64,000 nt of DNA, taken from contig NZ_JAAOEN010000009.1 in NCBI RefSeq assembly GCF_011320225.1, positions 62,001 to 126,000 of the forward strand, read 5' to 3'. A program made the position numbers and the translations under genes. The notes beneath the pieces were generated by a model. The model was not told where the DNA came from. It searched no databases and worked only from the letters and a program-made list of their open reading frames with translations. Source of the stretch: Phytoactinopolyspora limicola. GTDB lineage: Bacteria; Actinomycetota; Actinomycetes; Jiangellales; Jiangellaceae. Below are positions 1-7,911 of the stretch, piece after piece (position 1 is the first letter of the stretch; each line of letters starts with the position of its first letter).

Positions 1-1176
1 GTGCCAGCTGCCATCGGTCGCAAGCGTGAAGCGCCCCCTCTGGAGTCCAGACAGGGTCAGGGTTCCGTCGGCCTCGGCGGCGAGTTGCACCGAATGACCG
101 GAATCGCGCATGATCCACCAGCCGTCAACGGCCTGCGCTGCTGTTGTGTCGTCGACACGGACGGGCGCGGGGGCGTCGGGGATCTCCGCGGCGATCCTGG
201 CGACCTTCTGCGCGATCACGCCGGGATTCACGGCGGAGTTGTTCGAGAGGACGACGACGCCGAGATCGTGATCGGGGAAGTAGTAGAGCTGCGACCGGTA
301 TCCGACGACTGCGCCAGCGTGGCCGATGACACGCTCGCTACCGAGGGCCGCATGATAGAGGCCATACGTGTACGGGCCGACGCTCCCGTCGGGGAACGTC
401 GGATTGCCACCGAACAGGGCGTCACGGATGTCCTGGCCGAGAACGTCGCCGGTCCGCAGAAAGCGGAACCAAGGGCCCAGCTCGCTCACGCTGGTGGCGA
501 GTCCGCCGTCACCGACCGCGCACTCCTCGCTGTCGGCTCTGCGGAAACCGTCGCCGACGCTCTCGTAGCCATATGCGAACTGTGGCAGTACCGCCCTGCT
601 GTCCTCTCGGAACGCCGTGTGGCTCATCCCCAGCGGTGCGAAGATGCGCTCGGTGGCGAACTCGCCGAGAGTGCGTCCGGTGAGGCGATGTACCAGGGAG
701 GCCACGAGCACGTAACCGGTGTTGGAGTAGCTGAATTCGGAGCCGGGAGCGAAGTTGAGGGTTTCCAGGCCCGAGATGAACGCGAGAGCCTGGTCCTGCG
801 TGATCCTGGTGAGGGGTCGACCGGCGATCTCGGCCAGCGCTAGCCATTCCGGCAGCCCACCGGTGTGCAACAGGCACTGAGCGATGGTGACCGGCGTCGT
901 CAGACGCAGCTCAGGCAGATGGGAGCGGATGTCGTCCCCGAGGTCGAGGAGCCCGTCGCGGGCGAGCAGCAGTACCGCGGTGGCGGTGAAGTGTTTGCTC
1001 GTCGACGCGATGTCGAAGCGCGTGTGCTCGTCGATCGGCACCCCGAATTCCACCGAGGCGAGCCCGGCAGCCGCGTGGCCGACCAGGGAGCCTCCTCGGT
1101 AGACGCCGACGGCGAGACCCGGACCGGTGGGGGCGGAGGAGCGAATGACGAGCTGAGCGATGGCGGTGCTGTCCAT
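1..1176 (-). CDS. Beta-lactamase-fold serine hydrolase (class C/PBP-like), C-terminus beyond window
   Basis: The minus-strand frame is open from an ATG at 1176 to the window edge (392 codons, no stop), so the C-terminus is missing. The serine beta-lactamase/DD-peptidase signatures are visible: SxxK as S58-T-S-K61 in a DIASTSKHF context, Y150-S-N152 in FSYSNTGYV, and a late HAGAVVGYRSQ box that matches the KTG-equivalent HxG of esterase/peptidase members. Family knowledge makes it a serine hydrolase acting on esters, beta-lactams or peptidoglycan peptides; the substrate cannot be told. No signal peptide is seen from this start, so it may be cytosolic. No operon partner is in view, and the next gene upstream is transposase debris. 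Confidence 0.85.
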   Translation of the reverse strand, partial: MDSTAIAQLVIRSSAPTGPGLAVGVYRGGSLVGHAAAGLASVEFGVPIDEHTRFDIASTSKHFTATAVLLLARDGLLDLGDDIRSHLPELRLTTPVTIAQCLLHTGGLPEWLALAEIAGRPLTRITQDQALAFISGLETLNFAPGSEFSYSNTGYVLVASLVHRLTGRTLGEFATERIFAPLGMSHTAFREDSRAVLPQFAYGYESVGDGFRRADSEECAVGDGGLATSVSELGPWFRFLRTGDVLGQDIRDALFGGNPTFPDGSVGPYTYGLYHAALGSERVIGHAGAVVGYRSQLYYFPDHDLGVVVLSNNSAVNPGVIAQKVARIAAEIPDAPAPVRVDDTTAAQAVDGWWIMRDSGHSVQLAAEADGTLTLSGLQRGRFTLATDGSWH

Positions 1177-1382
1177 GTCGGAAGTCTGCCGAACGGGAAC
1201 ACCTCCTGCCTCGTCGGGAGCGGCAAAGTGGGAGCGTCCGGTTTGGCCTCCGCGACACCTGGCGTCGGCCGCAGTGGTCGCTGAGCAAGGCGAGCCAGCC
1301 CCTTCAAGAGTGCTGATTCAGATGTCAGCCGGATGCTCCTGGCTGGTCGCTCGTACCCCGTTGCTCCCTCAGGACATCGTGA

Positions 1383-2024
1383 TCACGGGCAGGTTTCGTG
1401 ACGCCGTGGGCTGCCGTCTGGGGTTGGCTGAGTGACGGTGGAGGGTTTTCGGTGTGACAGGGGAGGGTTCTCCTCGCTATAGAGCCTGTTGTTTTTTGGG
1501 AAGGGTGGCTGGTCGATGGTGTGGCGTTTGCCGTCGGCGATGAGCCGGTCGGGGCCCGCAGCGGTGAGGTTGTCATCGCAGTCGTAGCCGGCGTCGGCGA
1601 TGATGGTTCCCACCTGGCGCAGGTCCTCGCGGCCGGTGCGGTCGGCGAGGGCCTGAGCGGTGGCACTGACCTCGTTCATAGCCGGGATGAGCTGTTCGAC
1701 GTCGTTGGCGTCGGTGGTGGCGCGGACGGTGAAGATGGACCCGTCGTCGCTGTTGGTGATCTGGCAGTTGTAGCCCTGGATCCAGCCGTTGCGGGTCTTG
1801 AGCAGCCGCGAGTCGGGGTCGGTCAGGTTCGCCGTGTACCGCTCGCCGCTGGTGGTTTCGTCCGTGCTGGCGGCCTGGTTGTTGGTCGCTGCCGCGGCTT
1901 GGCCGGCCTCGTAGGCGGCGCGGGCTTTGCGCACGTGGCTGCGCTCATCCGGCGGGAGCGGGTCCGTGCCGGTGTAGGACCGTTGCGCGCGACGCGCCCG
2001 GAGGTCGGCGAGACCATTCGATAT
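1383..2024 (-). pseudogene. IS1182-type DDE transposase remnant
   Basis: An open frame on the minus strand has no convincing start: it opens just after a stop at 2025-2027. It carries a transposase middle section with 'SRLLKTRNGWIQGYN', 'TTDANDVEQL' and 'IADAGYDCDDN', typical of IS1182/DUF4096-related DDE transposases. The N-terminal domain is absent, and after the second catalytic region the C-terminus turns into unrelated proline- and serine-rich sequence. It is therefore a fragment about 210 codons long, cut at both ends. No terminal inverted repeats could be matched by eye. It marks an old insertion between the serine hydrolase and the oxidoreductase. Confidence 0.75.
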
Positions 2025-2143
2025 TCAGATGCGGATGAACATCTGGACGATCGCCCTGCCGCCACTGTCATCGGCAGACCTGGCACTGCCAACTACTGCC
2101 AATCAGCGGGAAGCGGCGGAGCAGAGGCCGCGATGGGGCGTTC

Positions 2144-3016
2144 TCAGTCCGGATCGAGACCGAGCAACCGCTTGGTAGCTGGCACCACTTCCGCGCCGAA
2201 CCGGTGGAGCTGCTCGCCCGGGCTTCCGCCGAACACGAGCAGGTCGGCCCGGTGCTCGGTGACCAGGACCGCCAGTTCATCGGCCCATTGCCGCACCGGA
2301 CCACGCAGGTATCCCGCAGACGACCCTTCGGTGATCTCGCCGGCGACGTTGAACACCCGGCGAATGGACGACGGGTCGCGGCCCGCGTCCGCGGCGGACT
2401 GGTCGATGCGGTCGTTCATCTCGGGGAGACGATCGAGCACGCCCTCGTCCAGCGACGGCACCCAGCCGTCCGCGATCCGTCCCAGCTGCCGCAACGACCG
2501 TGGGCCCATCGCGCCGACCCAGATGGCGATGTCATGCGCCGCCGGTGGCCCGGAGTGGACCCCGCGCAGATGGTAGTAATCACCCTCGAAGCGCAACCCC
2601 CGCTCACCGCTCCAGATCCGGCGGATCACCTCGATGCCCTCGGCCAGCTGGTCCACCGACTCACCGGCCGTGCGGCGCTCACCGCCGTAGCCGTCGATGG
2701 CATCCCAGAAGGCGCCGGCTCCCAGGCCCAGCTCGAAGCGGCCACCGGACAGCGCGTCCAGCGACGCCGCCGACTTCGCCAGCACGGCGGGCGGCCGCAG
2801 CGGCAGGCAGGCGACGTCCGGGAAGACCTTGAGCGTCGTCGTCGTTGCCAGAATGGCGCTCATCAGTGCGAACGTGTCGTGGAAGCGCCGCTGGTAGGGG
2901 TGATCCTGAATGCCGACGTACTCCAACCCGAGCCGCTCGGCGTCCCGGGCGTGATCCAGCAGTGGCTCGGCGGCGTTGGGTACCAGGAAATACCCGAAAC
3001 TCGGCGCATGAGGCAT
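2144..3016 (-). CDS. LLM-class (luciferase-like) F420/flavin-dependent oxidoreductase
   Basis: This 290-residue protein fits the usual length of single-domain luciferase-like monooxygenases. Family marks are an N-terminal 'SFGYFLVPNAAEPLLDHARDAERLGLEYVGIQDHPYQ', here quoted in parts as SFGYFLVPN and ERLGLEYVGIQDHPY, then 'LDALSGGRFELGLGAG' in the barrel centre and 'WVGAMGPRSLRQLGRIADGW' late. In actinobacteria such proteins usually use F420H2 or FMN for hydride transfer to small organic substrates; the substrate here is unknown. It starts with ATG at 3016 and is monocistronic. Mobile-element debris on both sides suggests the gene sits in a rearranged segment. Confidence 0.85.
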   Translation of the reverse strand: MPHAPSFGYFLVPNAAEPLLDHARDAERLGLEYVGIQDHPYQRRFHDTFALMSAILATTTTLKVFPDVACLPLRPPAVLAKSAASLDALSGGRFELGLGAGAFWDAIDGYGGERRTAGESVDQLAEGIEVIRRIWSGERGLRFEGDYYHLRGVHSGPPAAHDIAIWVGAMGPRSLRQLGRIADGWVPSLDEGVLDRLPEMNDRIDQSAADAGRDPSSIRRVFNVAGEITEGSSAGYLRGPVRQWADELAVLVTEHRADLLVFGGSPGEQLHRFGAEVVPATKRLLGLDPD

Positions 3017-3119
3017 ACGGTCACCGTATAGGGGACCGGGTTCTCAGATCGAGGGTCACCACCTTGGCTGCCGCGTTCTGCCAGTTGTAGAGCGTGAGCT
3101 CCGGGACGTAGCGGCGCAA

Positions 3120-3246
3120 CCAGTCGAACGCCCGCCGCGACGAGGCGGCCGGTCCAGCACTGCGAGACACCGTATGTGCGGGCGACCTCGGGCTGGGACG
3201 AGCCGGCGAGAACGGCCGTGATGACCATGCGTCGCTTCGACACAAC
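3120..3246 (-). pseudogene. IS481-type transposase N-terminal HTH remnant
   Basis: The minus-strand frame reads 'SKRRMVITAVLAGSSQPEVARTYGVSQCW' followed by 'RLVAAG'. This is the helix-turn-helix of IS481-family transposases, usually 'ITAVxxGxSxxEVArxYGVSxxWvxrLvaRY'. The frame then runs into unrelated sequence, and no DDE catalytic core follows. The tandem repeats just upstream at 3287-3351 fit the same element family. It is a dead fragment. Confidence 0.6.
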
Positions 3247-3286
3247 CCAGCGTCGGACTCGAAGGTGCGACGACGTCGTCAGCCAT

Positions 3287-3351
3287 GCCGATGACCCGAG
3301 ACACACCTATGCCGACGTCCTGAGACACCCCATTCCGATGTCGCGAGACCG
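3287..3351. repeat. Three degenerate 23-24 bp tandem repeats (IS481-like terminal array)
   Basis: Copies at about 3287-3304, 3311-3328 and 3334-3351 share the core CCGAyGwCCyGAGACaC with small changes. Similar repeated 'CCGATGTCCTGAGACA' units are known upstream of IS481-type transposase genes, and a fragment of such a gene starts at 3246 on the minus strand. The array is probably the surviving end of that element. Confidence 0.5.
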
Positions 3352-3488
3352 CACACTGTCATCCCGACCGATCGGTCCTGGTCAACCACGGGTTGCCAGG
3401 ACCTTTCTGGTAGGGGATGTGACAAGCCCATCGAAAACCCCCTCGCGACGCACAACACGCTTCGGCGTCGTCGAATCCGTGGGGCCTG

Positions 3489-3665
3489 GAACCGCTGTTG
3501 GATGTGGCCGAGCTGGCGGAGTATCTGGGTGTGCCGGTGTCGACGGTGTACGACTGGCGCACCCACGGCAAGGGCCCGCGCGGGCACCGGTTCGGCGAGC
3601 GGGTGTGAAGTTCGCGGTGTCGGACGTGCAGGCGTGGATCGAGCAGCGGCGAGACCCGGAACCTC
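3489..3665 (+). pseudogene. Frameshifted excisionase/AlpA-type helix-turn-helix gene
   Basis: One frame reads 'LLDVAELAEYLGVPVSTVYDW' then 'RTHGKGPRGHRFGERV' and stops at TGA 3606-3608. The next frame continues with 'VKFAVSDVQAWIEQRRDPEP'. Together these make a complete MerR/excisionase-type HTH protein ('hvk(f)avsDvqaWieqrrd' is its usual C-terminal strand), so a one-base indel near 3603 has broken it. Such proteins normally sit beside tyrosine integrases; none remains here. The start cannot be fixed. A sequencing indel is the alternative to real decay. Confidence 0.65.
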
Positions 3666-3730
3666 CGCGCACGTCGGATGCGGGGTGGGCCGATCAGCAG
3701 GATCGAGTCCTCCACCCGACGCCCGCCCAC

Positions 3731-3765
3731 TCCAATCATAGACCGACTGTCGGTCTATGATTGGA
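3731..3765. promoter_or_regulatory. Perfect 35-bp palindrome, probable TetR operator
   Basis: Two 17-base arms (TCCAATCATAGACCGAC and its exact complement) are separated by a single T at 3748. The palindrome lies 34 bases before the SDR gene start and two genes ahead of the TetR gene at 4604. The inner ATAGACCGAC-T-GTCGGTCTAT core has the size and symmetry of TetR-family operators. It most likely lets the downstream TetR protein repress its own operon. Confidence 0.7.
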
Positions 3766-3798
3766 GCGTGGTGGCTTGTTCGATGGCGAGGAGTTGCG

Positions 3799-4587
3799 AT
3801 GAGAGTGTTGATCACGGGAGGAACCGGGGTCCTCGGACGGGAGCTGACGAGTCGGCTCCGCGATCACGCGGAGGTGCGGATCTTGAGTCGCTCGCACCGC
3901 TCTGAGCAGGGGTTCGTGCAAGGCGACCTGGAAACCGGCGAGGGTCTAGCCGAGGCCACCGCGGGGGTGGACGTGATCGCGCACCTGGCAAGCGCGGCGG
4001 ACTACCGGCGGCCGCAGCGCGATGTGAAGCAGACCCGCCGACTCGTGGCGACCCTGACCAGCGCGCGCCCGCACCTGGTGTACGCCTCGATCGTCGGCGT
4101 CGACAAAGTACCGATTGGGTTCTTCCGGGCGAAGCTGGAGTCCGAGCGGGTGATCGAGGCGTCTGGGATGCCGTGGACGGTGGTGCGGGCGACCGAGTTC
4201 CACGACCTCATTCTGCGGTACCTGAGGCCGATGGCGAAGGGACCGGTGGCCGTCGTCCCCAGACGGGCGATACTTCAGCCGGTCGAGGTCGGTGAGGTCG
4301 CCGACCGGCTCGCGGAGCTCGTCATCGGTCCACCCGTGGGTCGGGCGCGCGACCTCGGCGGACCTCAGGTCGAGACGATGGAGGAGCTGATGCGCACGTA
4401 CCTGGAGGTCGCGGGCCGCCGTCGTCGGGTGCTCGCGATCCCGTTGCCGGGCCGGCTCGGCGCCATGGCCGGCGTGGGCGGTTCCATGGTCGTCGCCGAC
4501 GGCGATCGCGGCCGGCTGACCTTCGCGGAGCATCTTCGCGCCCGCGTCGCGACCGACGGCTCCATATCCCATCGCTACCACGACTGA
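3799..4587 (+). CDS. Atypical SDR / NmrA-like NAD(P)-binding oxidoreductase
   Basis: The product has 262 residues. The Rossmann glycine motif GGTGVLG is at residues 7-13, followed by 'VLGRELTSRLRDHAEVRILSR'. The family is the extended/atypical SDRs (NmrA, NAD(P)H-binding), which act as reductases, epimerases or redox sensors; no catalytic YxxxK is evident, which favours the NmrA-like group. The ATG at 3799 is chosen because GGCGAGGAG ends 5 bases before it. The upstream ATG at 3757 lies inside the operator palindrome and would add an unrelated 14-residue tail. It is co-transcribed with the TetR gene 16 bases downstream. Confidence 0.85.
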   Translation: MRVLITGGTGVLGRELTSRLRDHAEVRILSRSHRSEQGFVQGDLETGEGLAEATAGVDVIAHLASAADYRRPQRDVKQTRRLVATLTSARPHLVYASIVGVDKVPIGFFRAKLESERVIEASGMPWTVVRATEFHDLILRYLRPMAKGPVAVVPRRAILQPVEVGEVADRLAELVIGPPVGRARDLGGPQVETMEELMRTYLEVAGRRRRVLAIPLPGRLGAMAGVGGSMVVADGDRGRLTFAEHLRARVATDGSISHRYHD

Positions 4588-4603
4588 CGACGGGGCCGAA
4601 GGT

Positions 4604-5299
4604 ATGGCACGCACGGTGGACGTGGCCGCTCACGAGAGGCGCCGCAACGAGTTCCTGGACGCCGCTCAGCGGCTCATCGAGTCCCGCGGATATGAGCGAA
4701 TGAGCGTCCAGGACGTGCTGCACGAGACGGGCGCCTCGCGGGGAGCGTTCTATCACTACTTTCAGGCCAAGCAGGAACTCCTGTCGGCCGTGGTCGACCG
4801 GTTCGCCGACGGCATAGCTGCGTTGCTCGAGCCCATCGCGGCAGACTCGGCGCTGAGTCCGATGGACCAGTTACGCGGGGTCTTCGCCGAGCTCTCGGCA
4901 CGCGGAGGCCGAGAGAACGACGAACTTCGGGCCACGCTGGGAGTCTGGTATTCGGACAGCAACGTCCTTGTCAGGCAGCGATTCCGCACGGCGATCATCG
5001 ACCGGCTCGCCCGCCTGCTGACGCCCGTCGTTGCCCGGGGGGTACGGGAGGGCGTCTTCACGGTCCCTGACCCCGAGCAGGCCGGCCTGATCCTGGCCAC
5101 CATGCTCCAAGACCTCAACGACGCACTCGCCGACCAGCTCTTCGTGCCCGGATCCACCCCTATCGCCCCCAGCGCCGTCGAACACATAGTTGCTGCCCAT
5201 TCGTGGGCCCTGGAACGGATCCTCGGCCTGCCCGACGGCTCGACGGCACTTATCAACACGTCGGCGCTGCTGTCGGTGGCCGACGTTGGCCGCTCGTAA
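4604..5299 (+). CDS. TetR/AcrR-family transcriptional regulator
   Basis: The product has 231 residues. The N-terminal HTH is clear: 'RRNEFLDAAQRLIESRGYERMSVQDVL' then 'TGASRGAFYHYFQAKQELL' (residues about 8-58). The ligand-binding domain is typical in length, with no recognisable ligand signature. It follows the SDR gene by 16 bases, so the two form one operon, and the palindrome at 3731-3765 is its likely binding site. The arrangement suggests ligand-induced expression of the SDR enzyme with autorepression. Confidence 0.9.
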   Translation: MARTVDVAAHERRRNEFLDAAQRLIESRGYERMSVQDVLHETGASRGAFYHYFQAKQELLSAVVDRFADGIAALLEPIAADSALSPMDQLRGVFAELSARGGRENDELRATLGVWYSDSNVLVRQRFRTAIIDRLARLLTPVVARGVREGVFTVPDPEQAGLILATMLQDLNDALADQLFVPGSTPIAPSAVEHIVAAHSWALERILGLPDGSTALINTSALLSVADVGRS

Positions 5300-5450
5300 A
5301 GGCTTCCGGGGTTTGAGAATCACCCACAGCATCGCCGACGCCCACCGGCGTGTAAACGTAGTGTCCTGCACGTCGAGCGCCCAGGCGCACGCTTCGCAGG
5401 ACGCTACGTGAGCGTTGCTCGCGTGACCGCTGGACCAGCAACAAGGGAGG

Positions 5451-6659
5451 TCAGATCAGGGAATCCACCTGAGCGGGGGACAGTGCGTGGTCGATGACCA
5501 TGACTGCGGCACCGATAATGCCGGCACGGTCGCCGGTGTGTGATTCGACGATCCGCAAGTGCTGTGTGGCGAGTGGAAGTGAGCGCCGATAGACCACCTC
5601 GCGGATTCCGGCGACGAGTTGCTCACCGGCCAAGGAAAGGGAGCCGCCGACGACAATCAACGACGGGTTGAACAGGCTGACGGCCGCGGCGAGCACGTCG
5701 CCGATGTCCCTGCCGGCCTGGCGCAGGAGCTGGAGGGCCTGGAGCGAGCCGGCCTTGGCGAGTGCGGCGACGTCGCGGCTGGAGCTGGCGTCGATGCCCC
5801 GTTCGCTTAGTTGTGCTGCGATGGCGGCACCGCTGGCGACCGCCTCGAGGCAGCCCTCGTTGCCGCAGTGGCATGGGACGTTGGCGCCACGCGGTACCTG
5901 CACATGCCCCATGTCCCCGGCGGCTCCCTGTGCGCCTCGATGTAGTCGGCCATCGCTGATCAGGCCGCTGCCGATGCCGGTAGCCACTTTGACCAGCATC
6001 ATGTGCGGCGAGTTGCTCCAGTGGCTGAAGTGTTCGCCGAGGGCCATGATGTTCACGTCGTTGTCAACGAGGACGGCGACACCGAATACGTCGCGGAGGT
6101 AGCCTTGCACGTCGTAGCCGTCCCAGCCTGGCATGATGGGCGGGTTGACCGGGCGGCCCGTCGAGTGCTCCACCGGTCCGGGTAGGCCGATCCCGACCCC
6201 TAGCAGCTGGGGAAGGCGGCCGGATTCTTCGAGTAGCCGTAGTCCGCTGGTTGCGACCCAGTCGAGGACCTTCTCCGGACCTGTGGTCACGTCGAGTTTC
6301 GTGCGAGCCTCAGCCAAGGTGGTGCCGGCGAGGTCGGTGACGGCGAGCCGGGTGTGAGTGGCGCCGATGTCGGCGGCGAGGACAACCCGGGCGCTGGGGT
6401 TGAAGGTGAACTGGGTGGGTGGGCGCCCGCCCGTGGAGGCGGCCTTGCTCGCGGGGCCGATGAGGTTGCTGTTCAGCAGGGCGTCCACCCGCTGGGTGAT
6501 GGTGGATCGGGCCAATCCGGTCTCAGTAGCAAGCTGGGCCCGGGTACGTGGCAGTCCGTCTCTTAGTAGCTGGAGCAGCATGCCGGCGCCGGGGGTGCCC
6601 CTGGCGGCTACAGCGGCCGCCAGGGGCTGTTTTGCTGTTTCATGGACGCTTTCGAGCAT
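5451..6659 (-). CDS. ROK-family transcriptional repressor (first of a pair)
   Basis: The product has 402 residues. A winged-helix HTH occupies residues about 27-65 ('RTRAQLATETGLARSTITQRV'). A sugar-kinase-like ROK domain follows, with the phosphate-binding motif DIGATH at 97-102, 'GIGLPGPVEHSTGRPV' and the zinc signature C263-x-C265-x4-C270 in 'CHCGNEGCLEAVASG'. ROK repressors of the NagC/XylR type release DNA on binding a sugar or sugar phosphate. It diverges from the Gfo/Idh-ABC operon over a 109-base gap and probably controls it. It is a close paralogue of the ROK protein at 19075-20328, sharing 'RPxxPPIMPGWDG' and 'VDNDVNIMALGEHF'-type stretches. Confidence 0.92.
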   Translation of the reverse strand: MLESVHETAKQPLAAAVAARGTPGAGMLLQLLRDGLPRTRAQLATETGLARSTITQRVDALLNSNLIGPASKAASTGGRPPTQFTFNPSARVVLAADIGATHTRLAVTDLAGTTLAEARTKLDVTTGPEKVLDWVATSGLRLLEESGRLPQLLGVGIGLPGPVEHSTGRPVNPPIMPGWDGYDVQGYLRDVFGVAVLVDNDVNIMALGEHFSHWSNSPHMMLVKVATGIGSGLISDGRLHRGAQGAAGDMGHVQVPRGANVPCHCGNEGCLEAVASGAAIAAQLSERGIDASSSRDVAALAKAGSLQALQLLRQAGRDIGDVLAAAVSLFNPSLIVVGGSLSLAGEQLVAGIREVVYRRSLPLATQHLRIVESHTGDRAGIIGAAVMVIDHALSPAQVDSLI

Positions 6660-6721
6660 GGAACTAGTGAAACATGCGCGTGTTCATCACGCGATCTGTT
6701 CATTATTCGGTAACAGGTGGG

Positions 6722-6761
6722 CAACTTTTGCTTGACGAAGGATCAAAAGTGCCTTTACGGT
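6722..6761 (+). promoter_or_regulatory. Promoter/operator of the sugar dehydrogenase-ABC operon
   Basis: A -35-like TTGACG (6732-6737) and a -10-like TACGGT (6756-6761) are 18 bases apart. The 16 bases at 6722-6737 are identical to 20382-20397, in the other ROK-flanked promoter. ACTTTTG (6724-6730) and CAAAAGT (6744-6750) form a perfect 7-base inverted repeat around the -35, as expected for a repressor site. The likely binder is the divergent ROK protein. Confidence 0.6.
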
Positions 6762-6768
6762 CCTCTGC

Positions 6769-7911
6769 ATGAGTAGGACGCAGATCACAGAGGACGACGT
6801 TGCCCGTCTGCGTACCAGCCCGACACCCACCTATCGGGCCGCCATCGTTGGTACTGGATTCATGGGCCGGGTCCATGCGCAAGCCGTCCATACGGCCGGG
6901 GGACGCGTCGTCGGGATCGTCGGATCAAGTGTTGACCAGGCCAAGACAGCCTTGCCAGAGATGTACTCCGACCTGGCTTTTAGCTCACTGAACGAGGCAC
7001 TGGAGTCGCAGCACGTCGACGTCGTCCACGTATGTACACCGAACCACCTGCATGAATCAGTGGTCCTCGCGGCGGTCGACGCCGGTAAACACGTTGTCTG
7101 CGAGAAGCCCCTGTCCACCTCCGCGGAATCCGCCGCATTGATGACAGCCGCGGCCAGAGATGCACAGCGGGTAGCGACGGTGCCATTCGTCTATCGATTT
7201 CATCCGATGGTCCGCGAGGCACGCGAGAGGGTGCGGGCCGGTGACATCGGTACCGTGTTCCTCGCCCACGGCGGGTACCTCCAGGATTGGCTGCTGCGTC
7301 CCAGCGATGACAACTGGCGCGTCGATCCAAGCCTCGGCGGCCCCACCCGCGCGTTCGGTGATATCGGGTCGCACTGGTGTGACCTCCTGGAGTTCGTCAC
7401 CGGAGACCGGATCGTTCAAGTGTCGGCGCAGCTGTCGACGGTGAACGAGCATCGTGGTGACGGCGCTCCCCGCCTGGTGTCGACCGAGGACATCGTCGTC
7501 GTCCAGTTCACCACCGCCGCCGGCGTCATTGGGTCCGTGGTGATCAGCCAGGTATCCGCTGGGCGTAAGAACCGCCTCGTACTGGAGATTTCCGGCTCCA
7601 CGTCATCGCTTGCGTTCGATCAGGAGAACGCCGAATTCCTGTGGCGCGGCGGCCGGGCGAGCAGCAGTGTGCTGGTCCGTGATCCGGAGACTCTGACCCC
7701 CGCCGCCGCCCGCTATGCGCGTATTCCGTCCGGCCATCCGCAGGGTTATCAGGATTGTTTCAATTCGTTCGTCTCCGATACGCGTTCCGCGATGGGCGGG
7801 AGCTGGCCGGACGGCTTGCCTACCTTCGACGATGGTCTGCGCGCCGCGAAGATCGCCGACGCGGTCGTCGCTTCCGCACGTGAGCACACCTGGGTGGAGG
7901 TGGGGATGTGA
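6769..7911 (+). CDS. Gfo/Idh/MocA-family NAD(P)-dependent sugar oxidoreductase
   Basis: The product has 380 residues, the usual length. The Rossmann motif GTGFMG is at 28-33 ('YRAAIVGTGFMGRVHAQAV') and the family's EKP signature is in 'HVVCEKPLSTS' (112-116). A later 'GDIGSHWCDLLEFVTG' carries the catalytic-region Asp/His. Members oxidise or reduce sugars, inositols and glycosides at one hydroxyl. It is the first gene of a six- or seven-gene operon, with a 4-base overlap to the ABC ATPase, so it probably acts on the imported sugar. The xylose-isomerase-like epimerase and ThuA protein downstream fit a keto-sugar pathway. Confidence 0.9.
   Translation: MSRTQITEDDVARLRTSPTPTYRAAIVGTGFMGRVHAQAVHTAGGRVVGIVGSSVDQAKTALPEMYSDLAFSSLNEALESQHVDVVHVCTPNHLHESVVLAAVDAGKHVVCEKPLSTSAESAALMTAAARDAQRVATVPFVYRFHPMVREARERVRAGDIGTVFLAHGGYLQDWLLRPSDDNWRVDPSLGGPTRAFGDIGSHWCDLLEFVTGDRIVQVSAQLSTVNEHRGDGAPRLVSTEDIVVVQFTTAAGVIGSVVISQVSAGRKNRLVLEISGSTSSLAFDQENAEFLWRGGRASSSVLVRDPETLTPAAARYARIPSGHPQGYQDCFNSFVSDTRSAMGGSWPDGLPTFDDGLRAAKIADAVVASAREHTWVEVGM

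Larger units (their letters stand above)
3017..3488. other. Gene-poor stretch with insertion-element debris
   Basis: About 470 bases separate the oxidoreductase from the next coding signal. The stretch holds an IS481-type HTH fragment and its repeat array (listed separately) and no intact gene. A minus-strand frame at 3021-3140 reads 'WLRRYVPELTLYNWQNAAAK' and looks protein-like, but it is too short to name. Confidence 0.5.

Noticed and set aside
1-843. Long plus-strand open frame at the left edge
   Set aside because: It is antisense to the serine hydrolase, whose SxxK, YSN and HAG motifs are on the minus strand; the plus frame has no domain pattern.
3489-3665. Excisionase-like gene as evidence for an integrated element
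   Set aside because: It is frameshifted, and no integrase, replication gene or attachment repeat was found around it.
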